DNA from: Aliiroseovarius sp. F20344
Lineage (GTDB): Bacteria > Pseudomonadota > Alphaproteobacteria > Rhodobacterales > Rhodobacteraceae
Length of the DNA: 64,000 nt
Assembly: GCF_023016155.1 (NCBI RefSeq)
Contig: NZ_JALKBG010000008.1
Span: 1,304,501 to 1,368,500 of the forward strand
Reading direction: 5' to 3'
Made by a program: the position numbers and the translations under genes. How positions within the stretch are numbered: the first letter of the stretch is position 1; the number at the start of each line of letters is the position of its first letter. Shown in pieces: positions 25,523 to 36,485 of this stretch. The notes below the pieces were generated by a model, which had not been told where the DNA came from, did no database searches, and was given only the letters and a program-made list of their open reading frames with translations.

Positions 25523-28500
25523 TTAGCTACAGCCCGTGGTCGATCCGCAAGTGTTGCACTTCATGCAGGTGCCGTTGCGCACCAAGGTGTAGTTGCCGCA
25601 TTCGCCACAGGGGTCGCCTTCGTATCCCTGCATCTTGGCTTTCGTACGCGCATCGATCGAGTTCACTGTGCCTGTCGAAACACTGGTCTCGGTGACCATG
25701 GTTTCGGTGACCACTGTGCCCGCGGTTTCCGGCACGAGCGTGTTCAGCGCCCCAACCGGATCGGTGCCCGTCAACGCGGTTGCACCCACTTCAGCCCCGC
25801 CCTGCAGCACTACCAGCTCTTGCGGCAAACGCTTACGCAGATACCCGGTCGAGCTGATTTGTTTCAGCACTTCCAAGGACTTGGTCGCTGCGGTCTCGGA
25901 CGGTTCCTGAACGTTGGACACGCCTTCTTCTTCGCCACGGCCCAGATCGTCGAACGCAGCACCTTGCGGTTTCACATGCGCCAGATCGGTGCGGTCCAGA
26001 TAGGACACGGCCAGTTCGCGGAAGATGTAGTCAAGGATCGACGTCGCGTTCTTGATCGAGTCGTTGCCCTGAACCATGCCCGCCGGTTCGAACTTGGTGA
26101 AGGTGAAAGCGTCTACGAATTCCTCAAGCGGAACGCCGTATTGCAGACCTACGGAAACGGCGATGGCGAAGTTGTTCATCATCGCACGGAAGCCAGCGCC
26201 TTCCTTGTGCATGTCGATGAAAATCTCACCCAGATTGCCGTCTTCATACTCGCCCGTACGCAAGTAAACCTTGTGCCCACCCACGATGGCTTTCTGAGTG
26301 TAGCCCTTACGGCGTTCAGGCAGCTTTTCGCGGCCACGCGCCACTTCTTTGATCACCACTTTCTCGATGATCTTCTCGGCCAATGTGACAGCTTTTTCGT
26401 GGGTCGAACCCGACGCCAGAATTTCTTCTGCTTCTTCGTCATCTTCGACCAGAGCCGCCGCCAAAGGTTGGCTGAGTTTCGAGCCGTCGCGATAAAGCGC
26501 ATTGGCCTTCACACCCAGCGACCAGCTGAGTTCATACGCCTTCTGGCAGTCTTCGATCGTCGCATCATTCGGCATGTTGATCGTTTTCGAGATCGCACCC
26601 GAAATGAAGCTCTGCGCTGCGGCCATCATGTAGATATGGCTGTCAACACTCAGGAAACGCTTGCCTTTTTTACCGCACGGGTTGGCGCAGTCGAAGACAT
26701 TGTAATGCTCTTCCTTCAGGTGCGGCGCCCCTTCCAATGTCATCGTGCCAAGCACGTGATCATTCGCAACTTCGATGTCCTGACGGGTGAATCCAAGGTG
26801 ACGCAGCAGGTTAAATTCGGGATCGTTTAGCTTCTCAGCTGGAATACCCAGAACGTTGGTGCAGAACTCCTCGCCCAATGTCCACTGGTTGAAGACGAAA
26901 CGGATGTCGAACGCCGACGATAGCGCCGCCTCGATTTTTTCGATCTCATTCTGACCAAAGCCGTGACCGATCAACGTTGTGTGGTTGATCGCAGGCGCGT
27001 TGCCCATGGAGCCGTGACCGACCGCATAAGCGATGATTTCTTCAATCTCGGCACTGTTGTAACCCAGCTTTTCAAGGGCAGCGGGAACCGAACGGTTGAT
27101 GATCTTGAAGTAACCACCACCGGCCAGTTTCTTGAATTTCACCAGCGCGAAGTCAGGCTCAATCCCGGTTGTGTCGCAGTCCATCACCAGACCGATGGTA
27201 CCGGTCGGGGCAATCACCGACACTTGCGCGTTGCGATAACCGTGTTTTTCACCAAGCGCATAGGCTTCGTCCCATGCGCCCATTGCCAGATCAACCAGCT
27301 TTGCGTCGGGGCAGTTCTTCAGGTCCAACGGAACCGGCTTCACCGCCAGATCCTCGTACCCTTCGCTAGCCCCATATGCGGCGTTGCGGTGGTTGCGGAT
27401 GACGCGCAGCATGTGATCTTTGTTGCGCTCATAGCCTTCAAACGCACCCAGCTCACCTGCCATCTCTGCAGACGTCGCATAAGACACACCAGTCATGATC
27501 GCGGTCAGAGCCCCACAGAGCGCGCGGCCTTCGTCACTGTCATAGCCAAAGCCCATGTTCATCAGCAGACCGCCAATGTTCGCATAGCCCAGACCCAGCG
27601 TGCGGAAGACATACGACAGCTCGGCGATTTCTTTCGACGGGAATTGCGCCATCATCACCGAGATTTCCAGCGTGATGGTCCACAGACGCGTGGCGTGCAT
27701 GTAATCTTCGGCCTGGAACACACCATCCTTCAGGAAAGTCAGAAGGTTCATAGAGGCGAGGTTACAGGCAGTGTCATCCAGGAACATGTATTCCGAGCAC
27801 GGGTTCGACCCGCGGATCGCGCCATCTTCCGGGCAGGTGTGCCAAGCGTTTACAGTATCGTGATACTGGATGCCCGGATCGGCACAGGACCACGCGGCGT
27901 GTCCAATCTGCTCCCACAGATCTCGCGCTTTGATAGTCTTGGCAACCGAACCATCTGTGCGGCGGATCAGTTCCCAGTCAGCGTCGTCTTCAACGGCTTT
28001 CAGGAAGCTGTCAGTCACGCGAACCGAGTTGTTCGAGTTCTGGCCGGAAACGGTAGCGTAAGCCTCTGAATCCCAGTCAGTATCGTAGGTCGGGAATTCG
28101 ATCGAGCCAAAGCCCTGCTTTGCATAATCCAACACGCGCTTGACGTAGTTTTCGGGAATTGCCACTTTTTTGGCCGCCCGAATTGCACTTTTCAAGCTTT
28201 CGTTGACCTTGGGGTCATAGGCGTCTTCTTCTTTGCCATCCCAAGCACGAATGGCTGCAAAGATGTGGTTCAGATGCTCCTCATGCATCTTCGAACCCGC
28301 GACGAGCGACGCAACCTTCTGCTCTTCTTTGACCTTCCAGTTAATGTATTCTTCGATATCCGGGTGATCCGCATCAACGATCACCATCTTGGCCGCACGA
28401 CGTGTGGTGCCGCCCGATTTGATCGCGCCAGCAGCGCGGTCACCGATCTTCAGGAAGCCCATCAGGCCCGAAGACTTGCCGCCGCCGGACAGCGCTTCAT

Positions 28501-29224
28501 TAGCAGCCCGTAGGGACGAGAAGTTGGTGCCCGTGCCCGAGCCGTACTTGAACAGGCGCGCTTCGCGGACCCACAGGTCCATGATGCCGCCGTCGCTTAC
28601 CAGATCGTCACCGACGGACTGAATGAAGCAAGCGTGCGGTTGCGGATGCTCATAGCTGGATTTCGATTTGGTCAGCTTGCGGGTCTTGTGATCCACATAA
28701 TAGTGACCCTGCGCAGGGCCATCGATACCGTAGGCCCAGTGCAAACCCGTGTTGAACCACTGTGGCGAGTTCGGCGCGGCGCGTTGGCTGGCCAACATGT
28801 GGCGCATCTCGTCAAAATAGGTGCGTGCGTCTTCTTCGGTGGTGAAGTAGCCACCTTTCCATCCCCAATACGCCCAGGCGCCAGCCAAACGGTCAAACAC
28901 CTGCTTGGCCGAGGTCTCGCCCCCGAACCGTTCGTCTTCGGGCAGATCAGCCATGGCTTTGTCGTCTGGCACCGAACGCCACAGGAATTCAGGAACGTCT
29001 TTTTCCTTAACCTTCTTCAGAACCGCCGGTACGCCTGCTTTACGGAAGTATTTCTGCGCAATCACATCAGAAGCCACTTGGCTCCAACTCGTGGGGACTT
29101 CGCATTCGTCCAGTTTGAATACGATCGTGCCGTCAGGGTTTCGAATTTCAGAAGAAGTCGTGGTGAACTCCAGCTCCGAATAAGCGCCCTGCCCCGATTT
29201 TGTGAATTTGCGTTCAATCTTCAT
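25523..29224 (-). CDS. nrdJ: Adenosylcobalamin-dependent class II ribonucleotide reductase
   Basis: Reduces ribonucleotides to deoxyribonucleotides with a radical generated from adenosylcobalamin, independent of oxygen. The 1233 residues match the long alphaproteobacterial form: [11 protein letters not shown] near residue 235, [21 protein letters not shown] near 480 (active-site Cys), P-T-G-T-I-G near 675, a TSCPD-type domain near 1000-1110, and a C-terminal Cys-rich tail (C-G-E-C, C-M-K-C, C-G-S) that serves as redox shuttle. An NrdR box lies 202 bases upstream. The cobalamin genes at 8-13 kb match its cofactor need. No B12 riboswitch is visible upstream. Confidence 0.96.
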   Translation of the reverse strand: MKIERKFTKSGQGAYSELEFTTTSSEIRNPDGTIVFKLDECEVPTSWSQVASDVIAQKYFRKAGVPAVLKKVKEKDVPEFLWRSVPDDKAMADLPEDERFGGETSAKQVFDRLAGAWAYWGWKGGYFTTEEDARTYFDEMRHMLASQRAAPNSPQWFNTGLHWAYGIDGPAQGHYYVDHKTRKLTKSKSSYEHPQPHACFIQSVGDDLVSDGGIMDLWVREARLFKYGSGTGTNFSSLRAANEALSGGGKSSGLMGFLKIGDRAAGAIKSGGTTRRAAKMVIVDADHPDIEEYINWKVKEEQKVASLVAGSKMHEEHLNHIFAAIRAWDGKEEDAYDPKVNESLKSAIRAAKKVAIPENYVKRVLDYAKQGFGSIEFPTYDTDWDSEAYATVSGQNSNNSVRVTDSFLKAVEDDADWELIRRTDGSVAKTIKARDLWEQIGHAAWSCADPGIQYHDTVNAWHTCPEDGAIRGSNPCSEYMFLDDTACNLASMNLLTFLKDGVFQAEDYMHATRLWTITLEISVMMAQFPSKEIAELSYVFRTLGLGYANIGGLLMNMGFGYDSDEGRALCGALTAIMTGVSYATSAEMAGELGAFEGYERNKDHMLRVIRNHRNAAYGASEGYEDLAVKPVPLDLKNCPDAKLVDLAMGAWDEAYALGEKHGYRNAQVSVIAPTGTIGLVMDCDTTGIEPDFALVKFKKLAGGGYFKIINRSVPAALEKLGYNSAEIEEIIAYAVGHGSMGNAPAINHTTLIGHGFGQNEIEKIEAALSSAFDIRFVFNQWTLGEEFCTNVLGIPAEKLNDPEFNLLRHLGFTRQDIEVANDHVLGTMTLEGAPHLKEEHYNVFDCANPCGKKGKRFLSVDSHIYMMAAAQSFISGAISKTINMPNDATIEDCQKAYELSWSLGVKANALYRDGSKLSQPLAAALVEDDEEAEEILASGSTHEKAVTLAEKIIEKVVIKEVARGREKLPERRKGYTQKAIVGGHKVYLRTGEYEDGNLGEIFIDMHKEGAGFRAMMNNFAIAVSVGLQYGVPLEEFVDAFTFTKFEPAGMVQGNDSIKNATSILDYIFRELAVSYLDRTDLAHVKPQGAAFDDLGRGEEEGVSNVQEPSETAATKSLEVLKQISSTGYLRKRLPQELVVLQGGAEVGATALTGTDPVGALNTLVPETAGTVVTETMVTETSVSTGTVNSIDARTKAKMQGYEGDPCGECGNYTLVRNGTCMKCNTCGSTTGCS

Positions 29225-29909
29225 TGTGCCTGTCCAGTCCCTTCAGTCTGTCTTTGCGCCGCGCAGCACAAAGAACCTGCCCTAATCGATAAAATTTCCA
29301 CGCTGGTCGTGGTGACAGGAAATTAGACATAGGATCACCGCCGAGTGCCGCATCCACCGAAGTAGAGCACCCTGATAACTTCAATATCGAAGCTTGGTCC
29401 CTGTTTCGTCCCGCCTAACCACCAGCCACTATATATTGTGGCCTTGCGACTAGCTCCCACAAACTGGCGTAGTGACCCCTAGATCGTCAACGAAAAATTC
29501 ATAGATATCCCCAACTCTTTTCTGTTGACGTGTCTCGTCGAACTTCTGGTGGTTCGAGTTAGTTTGATTCTCGGATCGCTCAACTGAAAAGAGAGCGTAT
29601 CTTTTGCTAGGAAATTGGCCTGTTTACGCTCCAATCGAAACAATCTGCTTGAAGCAATGGGCGATTCTTTCATCGCGTTAAGGAACTGTGGCCAAAATGT
29701 TGAATCCATATTTGCTTAACGCCGAAAGCGTTAACAAACATGTGTCGAACGGCATCGACAACAACGACTCACGTGGCAATGCGTCGAGCAAGTTCGTTCA
29801 ATATACTGTGCACACCAGAAGTGATTCATTGTAATTGAACGCGCATTTGCCATGCAGCGCCAAACCCAAAGCAATTGGGCTATTCAATACTGAACTGAAT
29901 GAAAGTTGG
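29225..29909. other. Gene-poor region between nrdJ and tRNA-Pro
   Basis: About 685 bases, clearly richer in A+T than the surroundings, with no convincing gene. It contains the NrdR box (29426-29441) and presumably the nrdJ promoter. A 76-codon minus-strand frame at 29479-29709 lacks a ribosome-binding site and any family resemblance. Nothing resembles an integrase, insertion-sequence end or a copy of the tRNA 3' end. Confidence 0.6.
29426..29441. promoter_or_regulatory. NrdR box upstream of nrdJ
   Basis: CCACTATATATTGTGG matches the NrdR consensus (ACACwATATATwGTGT) in its ACT/A-TATAT-TGTG core and is palindromic apart from the w position. NrdR is the ATP/dATP-sensing repressor of ribonucleotide reductase genes. 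NrdR boxes usually occur in pairs; I see only one good copy here. Confidence 0.75.
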
Positions 29910-29986
29910 TGGTCGGGACGGCAAGATTCGAACTTGCGACCTACGGTACCCAAAACCGTCGCGCTACCAGGCTGCGCTACGCCCCG
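29910..29986 (-). tRNA. tRNA-Pro (anticodon UGG)
   Basis: 77 bases including encoded CCA. The acceptor stem pairs C-G-G-G-G-C-G with C-G-T-C-C-C-G (one G-T pair), the anticodon loop reads TTTGGGT with anticodon TGG for CCA proline codons, and the T arm contains GTTCGAATC. It lies in minus orientation between the DUF192 gene and nrdJ. Confidence 0.96.
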
Positions 29987-30054
29987 AACGCCCCCTCCTT
30001 ACCGATGTGTTCCGGCAATGAAAAGAGGTAAAACAGCCAAAATTCGCAGTCAGT

Positions 30055-30561
30055 CTATTCGGTTGGTGCAACAGGAGCACAAGGCCAGGCTGCATCGGCC
30101 TGATCGAAGGCCGGATGCTGCAGTTCGCTGCCCTCATCGATGCCGAATCGCGCAGCAATACCTCCGTTCACTTCTAAAACAGCTCGAACACCCGCCCCGC
30201 CATCAATCAATGTCGTGTCGTGAGGAATCGCATTGTGATGAACACGCGAGACTGTTCCGTCTTCCTGCACAAAGATCATGTCCAACGGGATCAGCGTGTC
30301 TTTCATCCAAAACCCGACTTGTTGCGGCTGTTCGAATAAGAAGAGCATGCCGTGTGTAGTTGGTAGAGCTTCGCGAAACATCAGGCCTTTGGCACGTTCA
30401 CGCGGATCATCTGCCACTTCGATGGTGAACGCCGCCTGCCCCCATGGGCCGCGAACGCTAACGCGATCCGGCTCACACTCCGCAGCCCACGCCATCGGCG
30501 CGCAGAAAAATCCAGCAAAACTGAGAATATGAATCAGACCAACGCGCAAAGCGAGGGTCAC
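30055..30561 (-). CDS. DUF192 family secreted protein
   Basis: Protein of 168 residues with a signal peptide (about 1-26, cut after A-W-A) and a single DUF192 domain: A-K-G-L-M-F-R near 58, G-M-L-F-L-F near 70, F-W-M-K-D-T-L-I-P-L-D-M-I-F near 84, and V-L-E-V-N-G-G near 127. Function of the family is not established; structures exist but no reaction. Its ATG overlaps the stop of the cold-shock gene by four bases. Confidence 0.88.
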   Translation of the reverse strand: MTLALRVGLIHILSFAGFFCAPMAWAAECEPDRVSVRGPWGQAAFTIEVADDPRERAKGLMFREALPTTHGMLFLFEQPQQVGFWMKDTLIPLDMIFVQEDGTVSRVHHNAIPHDTTLIDGGAGVRAVLEVNGGIAARFGIDEGSELQHPAFDQADAAWPCAPVAPTE

Positions 30562-31103
30562 TCGGCTGTGCCGCCTTCAACGGCCGCATCCCAAGCGTGG
30601 ACGGAAACCGCCATCTTACCGCGTTTTCCGTCAGCGGCTCGGATGCTGATCGCCTCGCCTGGCTGAAGATCGGCCAAGCCGGAACGCCGCAGAACTTCGA
30701 CATGTACAAAGATGTCTTCCGAACTTCCAAACGCATTTGCGAAACCAAAGCCTTTGGCTTTGTCGAACCACTTCACACGGGCGGGTTCCATATCGCCAAT
30801 GCTTTCGGGATCGACCAGACCTTCTACGATCTCTTCCAACTCGTTGATCTCGCTGCCTTCTGGGGGCGTGATCGACAAAACACTAACGGCCTGACGACCG
30901 CGATCCGTGGCTTGTACTGTGATCTCAATACTTGAGCCGTCAGCGACTGAGCTTTGGCCAAAATTGCGCAGAACATTGGCGTGCAGCAGGATATCCGCTC
31001 CACCCTCGTTCGCGACAACGAAGCCGAACCCCTTGTTCGGATCGAACCACTTGACCTGCCCTTGCACCACATCTGGCACGCGAGCGTCATCGATCTGCGC
31101 CAT
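30558..31103 (-). CDS. Tandem cold-shock domain protein
   Basis: RNA/DNA-binding protein of 181 residues with two cold-shock domains. The first has V-K-W-F-D-P-N-K-G-F-G-F-V (about 17-29, RNP1), the second V-K-W-F-D-K-A-K-G-F-G-F-A (about 108-120), linked by an acidic spacer (E-L-E-E-I-V-E-G near 85). ATG 31103 has GAGG 6 bases upstream. Two-domain cold-shock proteins of this size are common in alphaproteobacteria (as CspD-like proteins) and often precede a DUF192 gene, as here. Confidence 0.9.
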   Translation of the reverse strand: MAQIDDARVPDVVQGQVKWFDPNKGFGFVVANEGGADILLHANVLRNFGQSSVADGSSIEITVQATDRGRQAVSVLSITPPEGSEINELEEIVEGLVDPESIGDMEPARVKWFDKAKGFGFANAFGSSEDIFVHVEVLRRSGLADLQPGEAISIRAADGKRGKMAVSVHAWDAAVEGGTAE

Positions 31104-31216
31104 ATCTACCTCTAGCAATTTGCGTCCCCGACACACTATTGGGATGTTTATTCAAACGACGCAAGCCCCACCGCCCTGTATTTTTGGTTAGGTCAATCCA
31201 AATTCAAGTATGCTTT

Positions 31217-31822
31217 TCAAGGATTCAGGCGGGTAACCTGCCATGCCTCGTCGGGCTTGGATCGAGCCCACCTAAACCGGTCGTGAAGCCTAAAAGCACC
31301 ATCTGCCCAGAACTCGATTTCGACAGGTTGGATCCGATATCCACCCCAAAATAAGGGCCTTTGAGGCGTCGGCCCATGCTGTGCGGTGACCTTCGCAACC
31401 TTCGCCATCAGACTGGCCCGCGATGCCAGCGGCTGGCTCTGACGCGACGCCCAAGCGCCCAGTTTGCTCTTCAGTGAACGCGAGGAAAAATAATTATCTG
31501 CCTGCACACCCTCTTCCCGTGTAACGAGACCCCGGACACGCACTTGTCGCCTTAAACTTTTCCAATGCATGACGAAGGCGGCTTTGCCGGCCTGTTCGAT
31601 CTCATCGGCTTTGACGGATCCGTAATTTGTGTAGAAGACAAATGCGTCATCCTCGATATCTTTCAACAGAACCATTCGGGCGTTGGGCAAGCCGTCCGCA
31701 TCCACCGTAGAAAGCGCAATCGCGTTGGGATCATTCACTTCGCCTTTCTCGGCCTCGGCCAACCAGTTACGTGCAATGACAAACGGGTCATCCCCCGCGA
31801 AGATACCGTCACGTTCAGACAT
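31217..31822 (-). CDS. pdxH: Pyridoxamine 5'-phosphate oxidase
   Basis: FMN enzyme that oxidises pyridoxamine or pyridoxine 5'-phosphate to pyridoxal 5'-phosphate. The 201 residues show N-A-R-M-V-L-L-K near residue 48, [11 protein letters not shown] near 61, and the C-terminal signature E-F-W[13 protein letters not shown]. Transcribed alone, divergent from fabI with 158 bases between the starts. Confidence 0.95.
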   Translation of the reverse strand: MSERDGIFAGDDPFVIARNWLAEAEKGEVNDPNAIALSTVDADGLPNARMVLLKDIEDDAFVFYTNYGSVKADEIEQAGKAAFVMHWKSLRRQVRVRGLVTREEGVQADNYFSSRSLKSKLGAWASRQSQPLASRASLMAKVAKVTAQHGPTPQRPLFWGGYRIQPVEIEFWADGAFRLHDRFRWARSKPDEAWQVTRLNP

Positions 31823-31980
31823 TTGCTTTCCTTTTCACTCACATCAGTATTGCACATTGTTACAAAACTGTTTGGCCAAATCCCGCCAGATCACAAGCAC
31901 ATAGCGCCATGCCGGACTTGAAGACAAACGGTCAATCGCCTAAACGGTCTTATCGCAGTATCCCGGGACGAGGAACATAT

Positions 31981-32799
31981 ATGTCGACCGAATTGATGAA
32001 GGGAAAGCGCGGCCTGATTATGGGGCTCGCAAACGACAAGTCCATTGCATGGGGCATCGCAAAGGCTTGTGCCGATGCTGGCGCCGAGCTGGCCTTTTCG
32101 TATCAGGGCGAGGCCTTGAAGAAACGTGTGGGGCCTTTGGCAGAACAGCTGGGGTCAGACATCATGATTGAATGTGACGTCGCCGACCAAGGGTCGATTG
32201 ACGCGTTGTTCAATGCATTGGAAGCCAAGTGGGGCAAGCTTGACTTCATCGTGCACGCCATTGGTTTCTCTGATAAAAACGAGCTTCGCGGTCGTTACGT
32301 TGACACCAGCCCAGAAAACTTCCGCATGACCATGGACATCTCGGTCTACAGCTTTACCGCCGTCGCCCGTCGCGCATCTGCGATGATGACCGAAGGTGGA
32401 TCCATGCTGACTCTCACCTACTACGGTGCCGAGCAAGTCATGCCGCATTACAACGTCATGGGCGTTGCCAAAGCGGCGCTGGAGGCTTCGGTGCGCTACC
32501 TTGCCGAGGATCTGGGCAAAGACGGTATCCGCGTGAACTCGATTTCGGCAGGTCCGATCAAAACGCTGGCCGCCTCTGGCATTGGCGATTTCCGCTATAT
32601 CCTTAAATGGAACGAGCTAAACTCGCCCCTGCGCCGCAATGTGACCATTGGGGACGTTGGCAACTCGGCCCTGTATCTGCTGTCCGATCTGGGCGCAGGC
32701 GTTACGGGTGAAACCCATCACGTTGATGCGGGCTATCACGTTGTCGGTATGAAAGCCGTCGACGCGCCTGATATCGATGTGACCACCGGCCGCAAATAA
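31981..32799 (+). CDS. fabI: Enoyl-[acyl-carrier-protein] reductase (NADH)
   Basis: Carries out the last step of each fatty-acid elongation round. The 272-residue short-chain-dehydrogenase-type protein has the FabI nucleotide motif [11 protein letters not shown] near 15-25 and the Y-x6-K catalytic pair at Tyr157 and Lys164, preceded by L-T-Y-Y-G-A-E. ATG 31981 is preceded by GAGG; 24 more codons are open upstream without a signal. gpt follows 11 bases later, so the two share an operon despite unrelated functions. Confidence 0.95.
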   Translation: MSTELMKGKRGLIMGLANDKSIAWGIAKACADAGAELAFSYQGEALKKRVGPLAEQLGSDIMIECDVADQGSIDALFNALEAKWGKLDFIVHAIGFSDKNELRGRYVDTSPENFRMTMDISVYSFTAVARRASAMMTEGGSMLTLTYYGAEQVMPHYNVMGVAKAALEASVRYLAEDLGKDGIRVNSISAGPIKTLAASGIGDFRYILKWNELNSPLRRNVTIGDVGNSALYLLSDLGAGVTGETHHVDAGYHVVGMKAVDAPDIDVTTGRK

Positions 32800-32810
32800 G
32801 GAGCCCTGCC

Positions 32811-33332
32811 ATGAGCGATCATCGTCTGCCTCACGAAAAGGGATTTCACATCAGCTGGGATCAGATTCACCGTGACAGCCGGGCCTTGGCTTGGCGTCTG
32901 GATGGACAAGGCCCAGATGATGGGGCTTGGCGTGCCGTTGTGGCGATCACGCGTGGCGGTATGGCCCCTGCAATGATCGTCAGCCGCGAGCTGGACATCC
33001 GCACCGTCGACACGATCAGCGTGAAATCCTATCACGCGGGCGGTGGCAAAGCGGACAAGCAAAGCGATGCAGAAGTGCTGAAATCGCCGGATGCTGATCT
33101 GATGGGCGACGGCACAGGCATTTTGATCATCGACGATCTGGTAGATAGCGGCAAAACGCTGGAACTGGTGCGTGAGCTTTATCCCAACGCTCATTTCGCC
33201 ACAGTTTATGCCAAGCCCAAGGGGCGCCCGATGGTTGACACCTTCATCACCGAGGTCAGCCAGGATACCTGGATCTTCTTCCCTTGGGATATGGCGTTGC
33301 AATACGTCGAACCCTATCGCGGTACTGACTAA
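32811..33332 (+). CDS. gpt: Xanthine-guanine phosphoribosyltransferase
   Basis: Purine salvage enzyme converting xanthine and guanine to nucleotides with PRPP. The 173 residues contain the PRPP-binding loop [13 protein letters not shown] (near 103-115) and the early A-I-T-R-G-G-M-A-P (near 44-52). AAGGAG precedes the start, and a strong terminator ends the operon. Confidence 0.93.
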   Translation: MSDHRLPHEKGFHISWDQIHRDSRALAWRLDGQGPDDGAWRAVVAITRGGMAPAMIVSRELDIRTVDTISVKSYHAGGGKADKQSDAEVLKSPDADLMGDGTGILIIDDLVDSGKTLELVRELYPNAHFATVYAKPKGRPMVDTFITEVSQDTWIFFPWDMALQYVEPYRGTD

Positions 33333-33357
33333 CGCTAAAAACTGTTTTCAAACTAAA

Positions 33358-33386
33358 AAGCCCCGGCTGTGCCGGGGCTTTTTTTT
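33358..33386. terminator. Bidirectional terminator between gpt and DUF4167 gene
   Basis: 10-bp perfect stem (33358-33367 with 33371-33380), 3-base loop, eight T on the plus side and a matching A-run on the other, so it can serve both converging genes. Confidence 0.92.
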
Positions 33387-33403
33387 GATATCATTTAGAA
33401 AAC

Positions 33404-33982
33404 TTATTCTGCTGCTTCGCCCGAGCTATCTGCATCTGGCTGAGGTGTAGCCTCGGTCGACTTTTCTTCGCTGCGTGCAGGCTTGCGTGGCTTGCGTGTG
33501 CGCGGAGATTGACGACGTGGCTTGCTTTCGGGTGTTTCCACCAATCCGTTGTCACCATCATCCGCCATCTCAGGTTGCGGAGATTGAGACAGATCTGGCT
33601 GATCCCCTTCGCCCGGCACCGGTTGATCCCCACCAGGGGTCACATCCGAGGCTGCGCGATCCGCACGGGCATCTTTTTCACGCTGTTGGCGTTCGCGGTT
33701 CTGCTGGTCAGCTTGCTGGCGGCGGTTGTCAATCTCGCGCTGAGCTTCGCCCAGAAGGCGGGTGTAATGCTCGGCGTGTTGTTGGAAATTCTCACCTGCC
33801 ACGCGGTCGTTCGACAGGAACGCATCCCGAGTCAGCTGGTTGTATTTGTCGATAATCTGCTGCGGCGTTCCGCGCACCTTCCCCTCAGGGCCAGAACTGT
33901 CATACACGCGATTGATAATGTTGCCGGGGTTATTCCGGTTGCGGTTCGACTTGTTGCGCGAACGTGATTTCGACGATCTCAT
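33404..33982 (-). CDS. DUF4167 domain protein
   Basis: A 192-residue hydrophilic protein. The N-terminal 90 residues (basic S-R-S-R-N-K-S-N-R-N-R-N-N, then V-Y-D-S-S-G-P-E-G-K-V-R-G-T, N-F-Q-Q-H-A-E-H-Y-x-R) match DUF4167, a family nearly confined to alphaproteobacteria; the rest is low-complexity, with Q/R-rich, acidic and K/R-P segments. The basic ends suggest nucleic-acid binding (inference). Function unknown. It lies downstream of prmC, separated by 243 bases without a gene. Confidence 0.88.
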   Translation of the reverse strand: MRSSKSRSRNKSNRNRNNPGNIINRVYDSSGPEGKVRGTPQQIIDKYNQLTRDAFLSNDRVAGENFQQHAEHYTRLLGEAQREIDNRRQQADQQNRERQQREKDARADRAASDVTPGGDQPVPGEGDQPDLSQSPQPEMADDGDNGLVETPESKPRRQSPRTRKPRKPARSEEKSTEATPQPDADSSGEAAE

Positions 33983-34225
33983 ATATATTTTCCGATTTCA
34001 GCACAGTCTTGCGGCATCCGCCGCGCTGTTGTCTCGGACATTAGCTGTTAAACAACCAGATGATCCGATTTTGAGGGCTTGTTCGCAACGGCTGTCCTGC
34101 CGGACTGCATCGCTGCTTGTTATTGCTAACCATGCGTCCCAACAAAAGACAAGCCTTATGTGAAAAAATTGCCGCAATTCGCAGTATTTCGCGCGGTTTT
34201 GGGGGTTTCGAACACACCCAAGCGG

Positions 34226-35074
34226 TCAGCACCGATCCAACCCCGATGCAGCAACAACGCGATCTTTTCCCGACAGGTCCTTATGCACCAGAACGTCCTT
34301 GAACCCGGCAGCGCGACATAAGGCCGTAACATCTGTGGCCTGTTCGTAACCGATTTCCAGAAGCATACGGCCGCTTGGTACCAGAAACTCTGCCACACGG
34401 CTTATGATGCGGCGATAGGCCTCCAACCCGTCACCACCCGGCGTCAGCGCCATATGCGGTTCCCAATCGTGAACCTCGGGTGCTAAGGCGCCCATCTCGT
34501 CCTTCGTGATATAGGGCGGGTTTGAAACGATCAGGTCGAATTGTTTTGTTGGCTCCAGCGGATCAAACCAGCTGCCCTGCATAAGTGTTGCCCGTGTCGC
34601 GACATCAAGCTGCGCCGCGTTGCGCTCGGCAACCTCTAACGCCTTGTCTGACAGGTCTACCCCAATCCCAATGGCGTCGGGCATTTCGGCCAGTAGGCTA
34701 AGTAATATGCAGCCAGACCCCGTTCCAAGGTCCAACACCGATGCAAACGGCTGTGATATCGCCAAATCAACGATCAGCTCTGTGTCTGGGCGTGGATCCA
34801 GCACGTCTTGGGTGACAACGAAATCCCGTCCATAAAACGCGCGCAATCCTACGATTTGTGCAACCGGTTGACGATTGCAGCGGGCGTCAACAAAGCGTTC
34901 GAATGCGGTCGCCTGTTCTGGTGTAACCTCATCATGAAGCACCAAGGTCAAACGGCTGCGATCCACCTGCAATGCATGGGCCAAGAGAATACGCGCATCT
35001 GGTGCCGGATCATCAATCCCGACTTCACGCAAACGCGCCACAGCCTTGGCCAGCAGCACCGATCCGGTCGTCAC
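34226..35074 (-). CDS. prmC: Peptide chain release factor glutamine methyltransferase
   Basis: Methylates the Gln of the GGQ motif in RF1 and RF2 using SAM. The 282 residues contain L-D-L-G-T-G-S-G (114-121) and the glutamine-binding N-P-P-Y at 185-188. Its start overlaps the prfA stop by four bases, the usual coupling of this enzyme with its substrate gene. Confidence 0.96.
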   Translation of the reverse strand: MTTGSVLLAKAVARLREVGIDDPAPDARILLAHALQVDRSRLTLVLHDEVTPEQATAFERFVDARCNRQPVAQIVGLRAFYGRDFVVTQDVLDPRPDTELIVDLAISQPFASVLDLGTGSGCILLSLLAEMPDAIGIGVDLSDKALEVAERNAAQLDVATRATLMQGSWFDPLEPTKQFDLIVSNPPYITKDEMGALAPEVHDWEPHMALTPGGDGLEAYRRIISRVAEFLVPSGRMLLEIGYEQATDVTALCRAAGFKDVLVHKDLSGKDRVVAASGLDRC

Positions 35075-36126
35075 GCGTCCAGATCCGCAAGCTGCGCCGC
35101 CTGCGCCTCGGCTGTCAGAGCATCCACGATCTCGTCAAGGTCCCCGCCCATGATCTGATCCAGCTTGTAAAGCGTCAGATTGATACGGTGATCGGTCATG
35201 CGGCCTTGCGGGAAATTATAAGTTCGGATCCGTTCTGAACGGTCCCCCGACCCCACCTGAGATTTCCGATCTGCCGCCCGTTCACTGTCAACACGCTGCC
35301 GCTCAAGGTCATAAAGCCGCGTTTTCAGCACTTGCATCGCAATCTCGCGATTGCGGTGCTGAGACTTCTCGGAACTGACCACCATGATCCCCGTGGGCAG
35401 GTGAGTGATCCGTACGGCCGAATCCGTCGTGTTCACGTGCTGACCACCAGACCCGGACGCGCGCATCGTATCGATACGCAAATCACCGGGATCAATCTGG
35501 ATGTCCACGTCTTCAGCTTCAGGCAGTACCGCGACCGTCGCGGCCGAAGTATGGATACGCCCGCCACTTTCCGTTTCGGGCACGCGCTGTACACGGTGCA
35601 CGCCGCTTTCATATTTCAGACGGGCAAACACACCTTCGCCCTTCACATGTGCGGTGACTTCTTTAACACCGCCAAGTTCGGACAGGCTTTGTTCGACAAT
35701 ATCAAAGCTCCAACCGCGGGATTCTGCATAACGCTGATACATCCGCAGCAAATCACCTGCGAAAAGTGCGGCTTCGTCTCCACCGGTTCCGGGCCGAATT
35801 TCAATCATCGCAGGCCGTGCATCTGCCGCATCTTTGGGCAGCAGGGCCAGCCGCATTGCTTGCTCCATTTCGGGCAAGCGCTCGCGCAGGCTGGGCAATT
35901 CTTCCTCGGCCAACTCACGCATATCTGGGTCATCCAGCATAAGCTCTGCCTCGGCGATATCGCCCAGCAATTGCTGATAGCTGATGATCTCGTCGACCAC
36001 CGGCTTCAACTCGGCATATTCGCGCCCCAGAGCGGCGATTTCATCCCCAGATAGGCCTTCGGCCATGCGGGCTTCGAGATACTGAAAGCGCTCGGTGATC
36101 GCGTTGAGTTTTACCATAGGAACCAT
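35071..36126 (-). CDS. prfA: Peptide chain release factor 1
   Basis: Recognises UAA and UAG and triggers peptide release. The 351 residues include the P-E-T anticodon-like tripeptide (183-185; P-x-T class) and G-G-Q at 227-229 followed by [10 protein letters not shown]. Start chosen at ATG 36126 (M-V-P-M-V-K-L) by resemblance to Rhodobacteraceae RF1 N-termini; ATG 36117 is three codons further and 36168 is also open. Coupled to prmC. Confidence 0.96.
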   Translation of the reverse strand: MVPMVKLNAITERFQYLEARMAEGLSGDEIAALGREYAELKPVVDEIISYQQLLGDIAEAELMLDDPDMRELAEEELPSLRERLPEMEQAMRLALLPKDAADARPAMIEIRPGTGGDEAALFAGDLLRMYQRYAESRGWSFDIVEQSLSELGGVKEVTAHVKGEGVFARLKYESGVHRVQRVPETESGGRIHTSAATVAVLPEAEDVDIQIDPGDLRIDTMRASGSGGQHVNTTDSAVRITHLPTGIMVVSSEKSQHRNREIAMQVLKTRLYDLERQRVDSERAADRKSQVGSGDRSERIRTYNFPQGRMTDHRINLTLYKLDQIMGGDLDEIVDALTAEAQAAQLADLDA

Positions 36127-36188
36127 GGGGATGGTGTCTATGATTACGCAGATTTGGTCAAGAGGCACGGGCGTGCTAGACTGCGCAT

Positions 36189-36485
36189 ATGATCTATCGC
36201 GCTACGCTCTTTTTCTTGATGCTAACCACACCCAGCTTTGCAGATGTCACCGGACCGGGTGGTAAGGTAATCGACTGCTATTGTACCGACAGCCAAGGGG
36301 GTCGGGTCGAGCTTGGACAGTCCATCTGTTTGTTCGTCGATGGGCGCGCGTTTATGGCCCTGTGTGACATGAGCCTGAACGTTCCGATATGGCGTGATAC
36401 CGGTCAGGGCTGCGTCTCATCACGGGGCAGCGAAGAGCAATTCAATCCATTGCCCCACTCGACGCCCATTAACCCCAACATCTGA
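36189..36485 (+). CDS. Small secreted cysteine-containing protein (hypothetical)
   Basis: 98 residues with a clear signal peptide (about 1-18, T-P-S-F-A) and five cysteines in the mature part, including a C-Y-C pair near residue 30. Length and exported cysteines suggest a disulfide-stabilised periplasmic protein. Family not recognised. It is divergent from prfA and its 3' end overlaps the converging DUF1499 gene by 66 bases, an unusually long overlap for two real genes. Confidence 0.6.
   Translation: MIYRATLFFLMLTTPSFADVTGPGGKVIDCYCTDSQGGRVELGQSICLFVDGRAFMALCDMSLNVPIWRDTGQGCVSSRGSEEQFNPLPHSTPINPNI

Noticed and set aside
26963-28069. 368-codon frame on the plus strand inside nrdJ
   Set aside because: Antisense shadow of a clearly conserved gene; its translation is rich in R, H and V with no domain.
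29225-29425. Possible cobalamin riboswitch upstream of nrdJ, and also between cbiD and cobA (10283-10379)
   Set aside because: No B12-box-like core or room for the conserved multi-stem structure in either place.
29479-29709. 76-codon minus-strand open frame upstream of nrdJ
   Set aside because: No ribosome-binding site, no family resemblance and amino-acid make-up unlike the surrounding genes; likely chance in AT-rich DNA.
29787-29801. GCAAGTTCG-like stretch resembling the tRNA-Pro T arm, as a possible att repeat
   Set aside because: The match is about 9 bases, in the wrong part of the tRNA for a typical att site, and there is no integrase.
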